From Sphingobacterium micropteri (lineage in GTDB: Bacteria; Bacteroidota; Bacteroidia; Sphingobacteriales; Sphingobacteriaceae), in assembly GCF_014692515.1 (NCBI RefSeq), contig NZ_JACOIK010000003.1:248001-312000 (forward strand): a stretch of 64,000 nucleotides of DNA, written 5' to 3'. A program made the translations under genes and the position numbers. Shown here piece by piece: positions 1 through 7,759 of this stretch. Position 1 is the stretch's first letter, and every line of letters begins with the position of its first letter. Below the pieces are notes generated by a model, which made no database searches, had not been told where the DNA came from, and saw nothing but the letters and a program-made list of their open reading frames with translations.

Positions 1-999
1 CTCCGGACCTTCGATGCTTTGCAGCATTTTGGAAAAGTCGTCTACGGGATTAAAATGTTCGCTGACACTATTCCCTCCAATAGACACCGAACGCCGTTCG
101 ATGACATTTTCCCAAAAATACCGAGCTGCGTCTGCCCATTGCTCATCATGGGCAATATCAGCAATACGTTTGAAACCCAATACTTTTGGTATTTGCGTGT
201 TGGCATGTTTACCGGTCAGGTGATCTTCTTGATCCAATAGCGGTTGCAATACCGCACGTTGACTAAATTGACGGGCGAGGGTCAGATATTTTGGATTTTG
301 CGTAATTGCCGCCACATCAGCGAACGTTTCATTGAGTCCGCCATGTTCACTACGTAGCATATCCTGTATCTGCTCATCGCTCAACTGGTCTATCAGCGCG
401 ATTGCCCAATCGGTCAGCTTGATCAGCATCTCCTTGGCAGTCTCATCACGCGTCATTAAATAAGCGTCACGGAGACCAGCGTATGTTTTATGGATGTTAT
501 ACAGGGGAACCCATCTACCATTTAGACTAAATCCGCCGGTTTTAATCTCGCCTCGTCTAACCTCATCCCAAAGCTCTTTCCCTTCCGGAACACCGCCAAT
601 ATAGCCATCGCTATTGGCATCTTGACAGCGTTTGAGACCCGCAAGCATGTAGTCTAAGCGTTCTTTGATACGAGCGTCACCTGTGGATGCATACATATAG
701 GATAAGGCGGAGACATAATGACCACCTATATGTCCGTCCAAACCGGTGTTTTCCCAATTCGTATAGCTTTTCCGGAGAGGAGGTAGGTTTGATTCGCGTA
801 GAAAGGGCGCTAGTAGCCGGTCAGCGTCCAGTTCCAACAGGTAATTCAGGTCGAGCTCTTCGGCATGTTTGAATGGTCCGGAAAGTAATCGGACATCATT
901 CAGTGAGAAATAGTCCAGTTGTTTTTGTGTCTGTGCCTGTAGTGTTGTTCCTATTGCGGTGGATAGGAAACATATACGGATCAATTTTTTTAACTTCAT
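1..999 (-). CDS. GH127 beta-L-arabinofuranosidase-like protein, 3' part outside window
   Basis: The reading frame is open for 333 codons from an ATG at 997-999 to the left edge, so the C-terminal part is missing. The N-terminus is a signal peptide of about 22 residues ending TLQAQ. The motifs RLLAPFLRESNLPPL, LDGHIGGHYVSALS, GGVPEGKELWD, VPLYNIHKTYAGLRDAY and HGGLNETFADVAA are typical of GH127 (DUF1680), whose members remove beta-L-arabinofuranose from plant glycans. The conserved Glu/Cys centre of the family should lie mostly beyond the edge. The gene starts 18 bases after the GH43 gene stops, on the same strand, so the two probably form one operon. The family call is confident; the substrate is inferred. 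Confidence 0.88.
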   Translation of the reverse strand, partial: MKLKKLIRICFLSTAIGTTLQAQTQKQLDYFSLNDVRLLSGPFKHAEELDLNYLLELDADRLLAPFLRESNLPPLRKSYTNWENTGLDGHIGGHYVSALSYMYASTGDARIKERLDYMLAGLKRCQDANSDGYIGGVPEGKELWDEVRRGEIKTGGFSLNGRWVPLYNIHKTYAGLRDAYLMTRDETAKEMLIKLTDWAIALIDQLSDEQIQDMLRSEHGGLNETFADVAAITQNPKYLTLARQFSQRAVLQPLLDQEDHLTGKHANTQIPKVLGFKRIADIAHDEQWADAARYFWENVIERRSVSIGGNSVSEHFNPVDDFSKMLQSIEGPE

Positions 1000-1017
1000 A
1001 AGCGTAATGAAAAATAT

Positions 1018-2919
1018 TTATAACGTCGGAATAACCGGTTTGATGCTGCCATCTTCGTTAAATTCCATTTTATCGATACACACCTCGCGGTGATAACCGG
1101 CCGCATCGCCCATTTTGATGCCATTCGGACGACTGAAACGGTGGTAAACGATGTACCATTCATCTTTGCCCGGAATCTGCAAAACAGAATTATGTCCAGG
1201 ACCATAAATACCCAGTTCGGGGTTTTTAGTCAGAATTAGGTTATTTTCCGGAACTTCGATCGGACCGGTAGGAGATTTGGATGTGCCGTATCGCACACGG
1301 TAATTTTCGCTGCGCGTATCGTCTTCTGACCATAAGAAATAGTACGTTCCGTTACGATAAAATACGTAGAAGCCTTCGCGGAATGTTTCGTCGGGTGTAA
1401 TGACTTTTGTGGTGTTTTCTTTAAGGGAGACCATATCATCATTCAATTCCGCAACTGCTCCGTAGCCATTCCCCCAATAGAGATAATACTTCCCACTTAC
1501 CGGATCTTGAAAAACATCGGGGTCAATTTCCTGACCGCCACGTACACCCTCCGGCTTTGTCGCCACAAGTGGTTTGCCAGAATCGGTAAATGGCCCGGTA
1601 GGGTGATCGGCAACGGCAACACCAACTTTTTGTGCTGCGGTGAAATAGTAATAATATTTGTATTTGTTTTTACCGACTTTCTTCTCGATGATGGCTGGAG
1701 CCCAAGCATTGCGGTTGCCCCAAGGTACTTGGGTTTTGAGATCGAGCATGGTTCCTTCTTCTTGCCAGTCTACCAGGTTGTCGGACGAAAAAACTTTAAA
1801 ATAATCGCCTGACCATCCCGTATATCCATCACTGGTAGGGTAGAGGTAATATTTACCCGTTTTTTCAGCATAAAGGATTTCGGGATCCGCATGATAACCC
1901 TCCAATACGGGGTTGTTTTGTTGCACCGCCTGAAAGTTCGCCGGTTTACCGTAGGTCGCCAACAGGTGCTGGTATTCTTTCCGGGTAATAGGGATCACGC
2001 TTCCGTGTCGTGGATGAAAATCCATACTAATCTGTTGGTCGATGACGTGGAATTCATCCAGATCATAGCTTTCGCAGAATTGATACGTACCTTTCATATA
2101 GACATCATACATCAGAATATATTTATCGCTATTCGTCAGTTTGAAAATACTCGATCCTTCTACGGCCTCCGTCGTTTGTTGTTTATATCCTGGCTGCTCA
2201 ATCCAAACACCCGAAGTCAAGTCGTCTGTCATCGCCTTTTTTAGGCCATTACCATGTCCTTCTGTTTTATAGAAAAGGTGATAGATGCCATTTTTGTAGA
2301 TAATATCCCCGTCAATACAAGGTTTTTTGTCTTTCGGTATAAAAAGCGGTTTAGGTGCCTCTTCTAAATCTGTAAAATCCGCGTTGGCATATGCGTAATA
2401 AATGATATCTGGGCCATCGCCATGCTGCATGGACCAGTATACCATATATTTTTGCGCTTTCTCATCGAATACCGTTTGCGGCGCCCAGACGCGTTTTAGA
2501 TTTTCCTGATTCGGATACTTTTGTTGTATATTGATGATATGTGATGTCCAATCCGTTAGGTTCTCCGATTTTAATAAAATCAGTGCCCGGTTGGAATCCC
2601 ATCCTTTGGAAGAGGTCATATCGGTCAATACCATATAAAAAGATTTGTTATCATGACGACGGAGAATATGAGGGTCACGAACCCCTCCGGTAGAACTGAT
2701 GTCTTTAGCATTCAATACGGGTTTGTTGCCGTTTAACGCTACATAATTGAAACCGTCGTTGCTAATGGCGTAATGTACCTGTTCTTCTTCTACGGCATTT
2801 CCTGTAAAATAGGGGAATAGATAGCCTACGAAATCTTTCTCTACGGGCTTGCCAGGCTGTGCATGTGTCAAAAATGTGCCGCATAGGAACAAACAGAATG
2901 TAATCAAATTTTTATTCAT
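1018..2919 (-). CDS. Secreted tandem-domain GH43 glycosidase
   Basis: The 633-residue protein has a signal peptide (residues 1-20, ending LTHA|QPG) and two five-bladed propeller domains of GH43 type. The first carries Asp82 (VRDPHI), Asp205 (IDGDII) and Glu254 (VEGSSIF). The second carries Asp345 (HADPEI), Asp468 (IDPDVF) and Glu515 (REGFYVF). Both sets match the usual GH43 triad of base, pKa modulator and acid, so both domains may be active. GH43 enzymes usually remove alpha-L-arabinofuranose, or xylose or galactose, from plant glycans. The gene lies first in the leftward unit before the GH127 gene. The double domain is longer than a usual single-domain GH43. The exact substrate cannot be read from the sequence. 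Confidence 0.88.
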   Translation of the reverse strand: MNKNLITFCLFLCGTFLTHAQPGKPVEKDFVGYLFPYFTGNAVEEEQVHYAISNDGFNYVALNGNKPVLNAKDISSTGGVRDPHILRRHDNKSFYMVLTDMTSSKGWDSNRALILLKSENLTDWTSHIINIQQKYPNQENLKRVWAPQTVFDEKAQKYMVYWSMQHGDGPDIIYYAYANADFTDLEEAPKPLFIPKDKKPCIDGDIIYKNGIYHLFYKTEGHGNGLKKAMTDDLTSGVWIEQPGYKQQTTEAVEGSSIFKLTNSDKYILMYDVYMKGTYQFCESYDLDEFHVIDQQISMDFHPRHGSVIPITRKEYQHLLATYGKPANFQAVQQNNPVLEGYHADPEILYAEKTGKYYLYPTSDGYTGWSGDYFKVFSSDNLVDWQEEGTMLDLKTQVPWGNRNAWAPAIIEKKVGKNKYKYYYYFTAAQKVGVAVADHPTGPFTDSGKPLVATKPEGVRGGQEIDPDVFQDPVSGKYYLYWGNGYGAVAELNDDMVSLKENTTKVITPDETFREGFYVFYRNGTYYFLWSEDDTRSENYRVRYGTSKSPTGPIEVPENNLILTKNPELGIYGPGHNSVLQIPGKDEWYIVYHRFSRPNGIKMGDAAGYHREVCIDKMEFNEDGSIKPVIPTL

Positions 2920-3307
2920 GGGTGTCTAACATATATAATTTACAATCGAATAAGGTTTACCTCGGTGCATCTGTTTATATAATACACGTGGAGGCTAGCT
3001 GAGCCTGTACATTTATATTTGTGGTTTTAAAAATAAAAAATGTCTTCGTGATTTTAAATGTTTTTTTTACATTTATTTATAGAAACTCCTGCTTGCTTAT
3101 GCAAAGCTAGCCGGTAAATGTATTTATGAAGTGGGTTTTTGGGGTCAAAGAGGTTTAAATACGGTTCAAAAAAAGAAGAATGCGCGGCGTGAGCTGAATT
3201 TAGGAGGTAAATAGTTTTTATTTGAACATGGCTTTGATGAACGATAGATATCTTTGTTACGTACGGGTGTACAAAAGTTTAATCTAGAAATTTTAACCAA
3301 AGAAGAA
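2920..3307. other. Divergent intergenic region between two glycan-degradation units
   Basis: This is 388 bases of AT-rich DNA separating the leftward GH43/GH127 unit from the rightward GH105 unit. No gene was found in it. It must hold promoters for both directions; only the rightward -7 box at 3249-3256 is convincing. No regulator gene (hybrid two-component, ECF sigma/anti-sigma or AraC) lies next to it. Confidence 0.6.
3249..3256 (+). promoter_or_regulatory. Bacteroidota-type -7 promoter box before the GH105 gene
   Basis: TATCTTTG matches the -7 consensus TAnnTTTG exactly and lies 51 bases before the chosen start codon. Two TTTG copies upstream (3221-3224 and 3233-3236) are candidate -33 boxes, but the spacings of 24 and 12 are not ideal. 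The box overlaps the far-upstream in-frame codon at 3254, which argues against that start. Confidence 0.5.
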
Positions 3308-4423
3308 ATGCGTGTAAACCTTATCATTTGTTTTTTATTACTGTATTCCTCAGCTTCATTTAGTCAGCGGCTGAACAAGGAGGATGTGATGTCGAAGTTA
3401 AACCTGGTCAATAACTACTGGCAGGAAAATAACAAACCGACTGTTTGGTCCTTTTGGGATATCGCTGCATACCATACGGGAAATATGGAACTCTATAAAT
3501 TGACCCAAAATGAAACATATCGGGCTTATTCGGAAGCTTGGGCCGAACATAATGCCTGGAAAGGAGCAAAGTCTGGTAACAAAACGGAGTGGAAATATTC
3601 GTATGGTGAAAAAGATGACTATGTTCTCTTTGGTGATTGGCAGATCTGTTTCCAGACCTATATCGATCTGTATAATCTGGATCCTCAACCACATAAGGTT
3701 GCTCGGGCTAAAGAGGTTATGGAATACCAGATGAGTACCCCTAATAACGATTATTGGTGGTGGGCAGATGGCCTGTATATGGTTATGCCGGTGATGACGA
3801 AGTTATCTAAGCTAACCGGTAATGAACGGTATCTCGATAAAATGTATGTTTATTTGCAATATGCAGATAGTATCATGTATGATGAACAAGAGTCTTTGTA
3901 TTATCGGGATGCTAAATATGTCTATCCGAAGCATAAATCTGAAAATGGAAAAAAAGACTTTTGGGCGCGTGGAGACGGATGGGTATTTGCGGGGTTGGCG
4001 AAAGTGTTACAGGATTTACCAACGGATCATCGGCACTACGATTATTATGTACAACGTTATCAGGATATGGCAAAGGCGATTGCTACATCTCAACAGAAAG
4101 AAGGCTATTGGACACGCAGTATGTTGGATCCACAGCATGCACCCGGACCGGAAGCCAGTGGTACGGCATTCTTTACTTATGGTTTTCTTTGGGGGATAAA
4201 TAATGGCTTTTTATCGGAAAAAGACTATCTCCGCATCGCACAATCAGGCTGGAAATTTTTGAGTGAAACATCCCTGCAAGCTGATGGACGTGTGGGCTAT
4301 GTACAGCCTATTGGTGAAAAAGCGATACCGGGTCAGGTAGTCGATTCCAATTCGACGGCGAGTTTTGGTGTCGGCGCTTTTTTATTGGCGGGTTCGGAAA
4401 TGTACCGGTATTTAGACAAGTAA
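3308..4423 (+). CDS. GH105 unsaturated rhamnogalacturonyl/glucuronyl hydrolase-like protein
   Basis: The ATG at 3308 opens with a clear signal peptide (MRVNLIICFLLLYSSASFSQ) and gives 371 residues. An in-frame upstream codon at 3254 would bury this signal inside the protein, so it was rejected. The (alpha/alpha)6-barrel motifs VWSFWDIAAYHTGNM, WWWADGLYMVMPVMTKL and FWARGDGWVFAGLAKVL are characteristic of GH105/GH88. The Asp in WADGLYM is the likely catalytic residue. Family members hydrolyse the unsaturated uronic acid left by polysaccharide lyases. The next gene starts 6 bases downstream, so they are probably co-transcribed. Confidence 0.88.
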   Translation: MRVNLIICFLLLYSSASFSQRLNKEDVMSKLNLVNNYWQENNKPTVWSFWDIAAYHTGNMELYKLTQNETYRAYSEAWAEHNAWKGAKSGNKTEWKYSYGEKDDYVLFGDWQICFQTYIDLYNLDPQPHKVARAKEVMEYQMSTPNNDYWWWADGLYMVMPVMTKLSKLTGNERYLDKMYVYLQYADSIMYDEQESLYYRDAKYVYPKHKSENGKKDFWARGDGWVFAGLAKVLQDLPTDHRHYDYYVQRYQDMAKAIATSQQKEGYWTRSMLDPQHAPGPEASGTAFFTYGFLWGINNGFLSEKDYLRIAQSGWKFLSETSLQADGRVGYVQPIGEKAIPGQVVDSNSTASFGVGAFLLAGSEMYRYLDK

Positions 4424-4429
4424 AAGCAC

Positions 4430-5764
4430 ATGTATATAATCAGAAAAATATGGATCACGATAGTAGTCGGTATATTTTTTATGCCGATTGCTGTTCTGGC
4501 GCAGCCTCAAGACGCCCGTGTGATGGACGTTGGGTTGGGCTGGGCTAAAAATACAGTGAACACCGCGGTATTTAGAAAAAACTCCTTAGTCAGCAATGAC
4601 CATGTTCAATTTATATCCTATTATGACGGGGAGGGTTTCCTGACGTTAGGAAAACGACAGTTGGATAGCACGAGCTGGACCGTAAAACAAACGCCGTATA
4701 GCGGTCATGCGGCGGATGCGCATAATGTCATCAGCATGATGGTTGATGGTGACGGTTATCTGCATGTTGCTTGGGATCACCACAATGGGCGTTTGCGATA
4801 CGCGAAGAGTATCGAGCCGGAGGGATTGCAGTTGGGAGAAGAGGAGATTATGGTGGGATCGGAAGAAAGTCGGGTGACGTATCCTGAGTTTTTTGCGTTA
4901 CCCAATGGTGATCTTCTTTTTTTCTATCGGGATGGCGGCTCTGGAGCAGGCAACTTGATTATCAACAAATACGAATTCGCACAGAAAAAATGGACACGTC
5001 TGCATACCAATTTGATCAGCGGAGAGGGACAACGGAATGCCTACTGGCAGGCTTATGTGGATCAAAAAGGAACGATTCATGTTTCGTGGGTATGGCGAGA
5101 ATCACCCGATGTAGCGAGCAATCACGATATGGCGTATGCTTGTTCCAAAGACGGCGGACTGACGTGGCAAAGGACGGATGGTACATTGTATAGTTTGCCC
5201 ATTACGGCAGAGAATGCAGAGTATGCGGCATGGATCCCCCAACAAAGTGAATTGATTAACCAAACGGCGATGACGGCGGATGAAGATGGAAATCCGTTTA
5301 TTGCGACTTATTGGCGATCCGCGGATACCCAAGTTCCACAATATAAAATCATCTATTTGGCGAACGGCAAATGGCAGGTAAAGTCATTGGATTTTCGGAA
5401 AACCGCTTTCTCTTTAAGCGGACACGGAACCAAAGAAATACCGATTTCAAGGCCTCAGCTGTTAGTTACAGGGAAAGGAGATAAAACATCACTTCTATTG
5501 CTCTTTCGGGATCAGGAACGCGGTAGTAAAGCTTCGGTGTTGAAACTGAACGATGTCCGCGAAGATAATTTTGAAATAATAGACCTGTCATCCGGTTCAG
5601 TGGGGGCTTGGGAACCGACATATGATACCGAATTATGGCGAAATAAAAAACATTTAGCTTTGTACGTACAGCAAACGGATCAAAAAGATGGAGAAGGTCT
5701 GCTTGATGTCGAGCCGACAACAATACGAGTTATCGAGTGGCGGCCTAACTTCAGAAAGAAATAA
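4430..5764 (+). CDS. Secreted BNR-4 beta-propeller protein, GH145-like rhamnosidase candidate
   Basis: The 444-residue protein has a signal peptide (residues 1-24, ending AVLAQ). It reads as a seven-bladed propeller of the BNR_4 type, with motifs [72 protein letters not shown] and [10 protein letters not shown]. In Bacteroides this fold includes GH145 alpha-L-rhamnosidases and several lyase families. The neighbouring GH105, GH43 and GH127 genes resemble arabinogalactan-degrading loci that contain GH145. His58 in HVQF is a possible catalytic residue, because GH145 is reported to use a His near the N-terminus; this is not proven here. A lyase family with the same fold is the main alternative. 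Confidence 0.68.
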   Translation: MYIIRKIWITIVVGIFFMPIAVLAQPQDARVMDVGLGWAKNTVNTAVFRKNSLVSNDHVQFISYYDGEGFLTLGKRQLDSTSWTVKQTPYSGHAADAHNVISMMVDGDGYLHVAWDHHNGRLRYAKSIEPEGLQLGEEEIMVGSEESRVTYPEFFALPNGDLLFFYRDGGSGAGNLIINKYEFAQKKWTRLHTNLISGEGQRNAYWQAYVDQKGTIHVSWVWRESPDVASNHDMAYACSKDGGLTWQRTDGTLYSLPITAENAEYAAWIPQQSELINQTAMTADEDGNPFIATYWRSADTQVPQYKIIYLANGKWQVKSLDFRKTAFSLSGHGTKEIPISRPQLLVTGKGDKTSLLLLFRDQERGSKASVLKLNDVREDNFEIIDLSSGSVGAWEPTYDTELWRNKKHLALYVQQTDQKDGEGLLDVEPTTIRVIEWRPNFRKK

Positions 5765-5776
5765 AATTATTCTTAT

Positions 5777-7723
5777 ATGAACTTGAAATTTATGTATGGC
5801 GCTTTATGCGTATTCTTTCTATCCACTGCACAAGCGCAGGAAATGAAGATGCTTAGTCCGGATGGTCAGCTTTCGGTACAATTGGAAGCAGACCAGGGAC
5901 GGTTATATTATTCCGTTATGTTGGATGGGCAGGAAATGCTCGAAAAATCACCGTTAGGTCTGCAGACGCATTTAGGGGATCTTTCTAGCGGACTACGCTT
6001 GGTTGATCAGCAGGCCCGCCAAATAGACGAACGTTACGAAGAACCGAAGATTAAAAAGAAATCGGTGCATTATCAGGCAAATGAGCATAGCTTTACATTC
6101 GAGAATAATGATAAGCTAAAACTCGAACTCATTTTTCAGGTCAGCAACAACAACGTAGCGTTTCGTTATGGTATACCACAAAGCGGAGAACCCGCAAATG
6201 CGATTATCCATAAGGAGCTAAGTGGTTTTGATTTTCCGGATGTTACGACGACATTTTTGACACCACAGGCCACACCGATGATCGGTTGGATGAAAACGAA
6301 GCCCAGTTATGAAGAGGAATATGTACCGGATGAGCCTATGGGTACACCATCTAAATATGGTGTAGGGTATACCTTCCCGGCATTATTTCACGTAGGAGAC
6401 CGCGGATGGGTGTTGGTGTCGGAAACCGGTGTGGGTAGCCTTTATTGTGGGGCGAAATTGAGCGAAGGTACAGCAGATGGGCTTTACCAGATTTCTTTTC
6501 CGGAAGAAGGAGAAAATAATGGACTGGGAAGTACGCAGCCTGCGTTGAATTTGCCGGGTTACACACCTTGGCGTACATTGACGGTTGGGAAAGACCTAAA
6601 ACCTATTGTGGAAACGACTATTGCTTTTGATGTGGTAAAACCACTTTATGAACCCACTCAAGATTATCAATTTGGACGTTCTACCTGGAGCTGGCTATTG
6701 TGGCAGGATAACAGTATCAATTTTGAAGATCAGCAGAAATTTATCGATCTCTCTGCCAATATGGGCTGGGAATTTGCGTTGGTAGACAACTGGTGGGATA
6801 CAAAAATTGGTCACGACAAAGTGGAGGAATTAGTCGCTTATGGAAAAGAAAAAAATGTCGGGATCTGTCTGTGGTATAATTCCAATGGTTTTTGGAATGA
6901 CGCGCCACAAGGACCTAAAAACCGCATGAATACGTCGGTAGCACGGAAAAAAGAGATGGCATGGATGCAGCGTATAGGCGTTAAAGGAATCAAGGTAGAT
7001 TTCTTTGGTGGCGATAAGCAGGAAACGATGCAGCTATATGAGGATATCTTGTCGGATGCAAATGATCACGGTTTAGTCGTTATTTTTCATGGTTGTACGT
7101 TACCGAGAGGATGGGAACGGATGTATCCCAATTTTGTAGGAAGTGAAGCGGTATTGGCGTCGGAAAATTTAATATTTACCCAGCATGCGAACGACACAGA
7201 AGCGTATAACGCAACCTTGCACCCGTTTATCCGGAATGCAGTGGGTTCGATGGATTTCGGGCCGGTATTGCTGAACAAACGCCATAACCGCGAGAACAAT
7301 GGTGGGACTATCCGCAAAACGAGTGAAACCTTTCAATTGGCAACGGCAATCTTGTTCCAAACACCGGTACAAAACTTTGGTGTTACACCAAATAACCTAT
7401 CGGAATACCCCAATTTTGTGATTGATTTCATGAAAGAAGTGCCCACCACATGGGATGAGACGGTGTTCCTTGACGGATATCCCGGCAAGTACGTTGTTTT
7501 GGCACGTCGACACGGCGATACTTGGTATATCGCTGGAATAAATGCGGAAACAGAAGCTAAAAATCTATCCGTTTCTTTACCGATGCTTTCCGAAGGGCAA
7601 GCCGTATTGTATTCGGATGATCATCAATTGAATCCGAAACAAGATCAAGTCAAGGTTGTGAAAGACAAACAGGTTAAACTGACTTTGCAACCCAATGGTG
7701 CCGCTATTGTTGTCGGAAAATAG
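5777..7723 (+). CDS. GH97 alpha-glycosidase, retaining alpha-galactosidase-like type
   Basis: The 648-residue protein has a signal peptide (MNLKFMYGALCVFFLSTAQA). It has the three-part GH97 plan: an N-terminal beta-sandwich (about 30-290), a TIM barrel (about 290-550) and a C-terminal beta-sandwich. Key motifs are RSTWSWLLWQD, WEFALVDNWWD, GICLWYNSNGFWND, GIKVDFFGGD, FHGCTLPRGWERMYPN and PNGAAIVV. The Asp in KVDFF matches the nucleophile of the retaining GH97 branch, which includes alpha-galactosidases; the SusB branch is inverting. It lies 12 bases after the propeller gene and ends at a strong terminator, so it is probably the last gene of the unit. Confidence 0.87.
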   Translation: MNLKFMYGALCVFFLSTAQAQEMKMLSPDGQLSVQLEADQGRLYYSVMLDGQEMLEKSPLGLQTHLGDLSSGLRLVDQQARQIDERYEEPKIKKKSVHYQANEHSFTFENNDKLKLELIFQVSNNNVAFRYGIPQSGEPANAIIHKELSGFDFPDVTTTFLTPQATPMIGWMKTKPSYEEEYVPDEPMGTPSKYGVGYTFPALFHVGDRGWVLVSETGVGSLYCGAKLSEGTADGLYQISFPEEGENNGLGSTQPALNLPGYTPWRTLTVGKDLKPIVETTIAFDVVKPLYEPTQDYQFGRSTWSWLLWQDNSINFEDQQKFIDLSANMGWEFALVDNWWDTKIGHDKVEELVAYGKEKNVGICLWYNSNGFWNDAPQGPKNRMNTSVARKKEMAWMQRIGVKGIKVDFFGGDKQETMQLYEDILSDANDHGLVVIFHGCTLPRGWERMYPNFVGSEAVLASENLIFTQHANDTEAYNATLHPFIRNAVGSMDFGPVLLNKRHNRENNGGTIRKTSETFQLATAILFQTPVQNFGVTPNNLSEYPNFVIDFMKEVPTTWDETVFLDGYPGKYVVLARRHGDTWYIAGINAETEAKNLSVSLPMLSEGQAVLYSDDHQLNPKQDQVKVVKDKQVKLTLQPNGAAIVVGK

Positions 7724-7726
7724 CAT

Positions 7727-7759
7727 GAAGTAGAGGCGCAGCCACTGCGTGTCTACTTC
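7727..7759. terminator. Bidirectional terminator between GH97 and Ca2+ ATPase genes
   Basis: A 15-base stem (GAAGTAGAGGCGCAG with CTGCGTGTCTACTTC, two mismatches) encloses a 3-base loop and is followed on the plus strand by ATTTTTCTT. It lies between two converging genes, and its right arm contains the ATPase stop codon (7753-7755). Confidence 0.8.

Noticed and set aside
2997..3017. Match of AGCTGAGCCTGT near 3000 to the region after repeat copy B (about 19743)
   Set aside because: A shared 12-base word is expected by chance in 64 kb. No further similarity was seen, so it was not treated as a repeat copy.
3254..3307. Upstream in-frame start for the GH105 gene
   Set aside because: It would put 18 residues before a clear signal peptide and overlaps the -7 promoter box.
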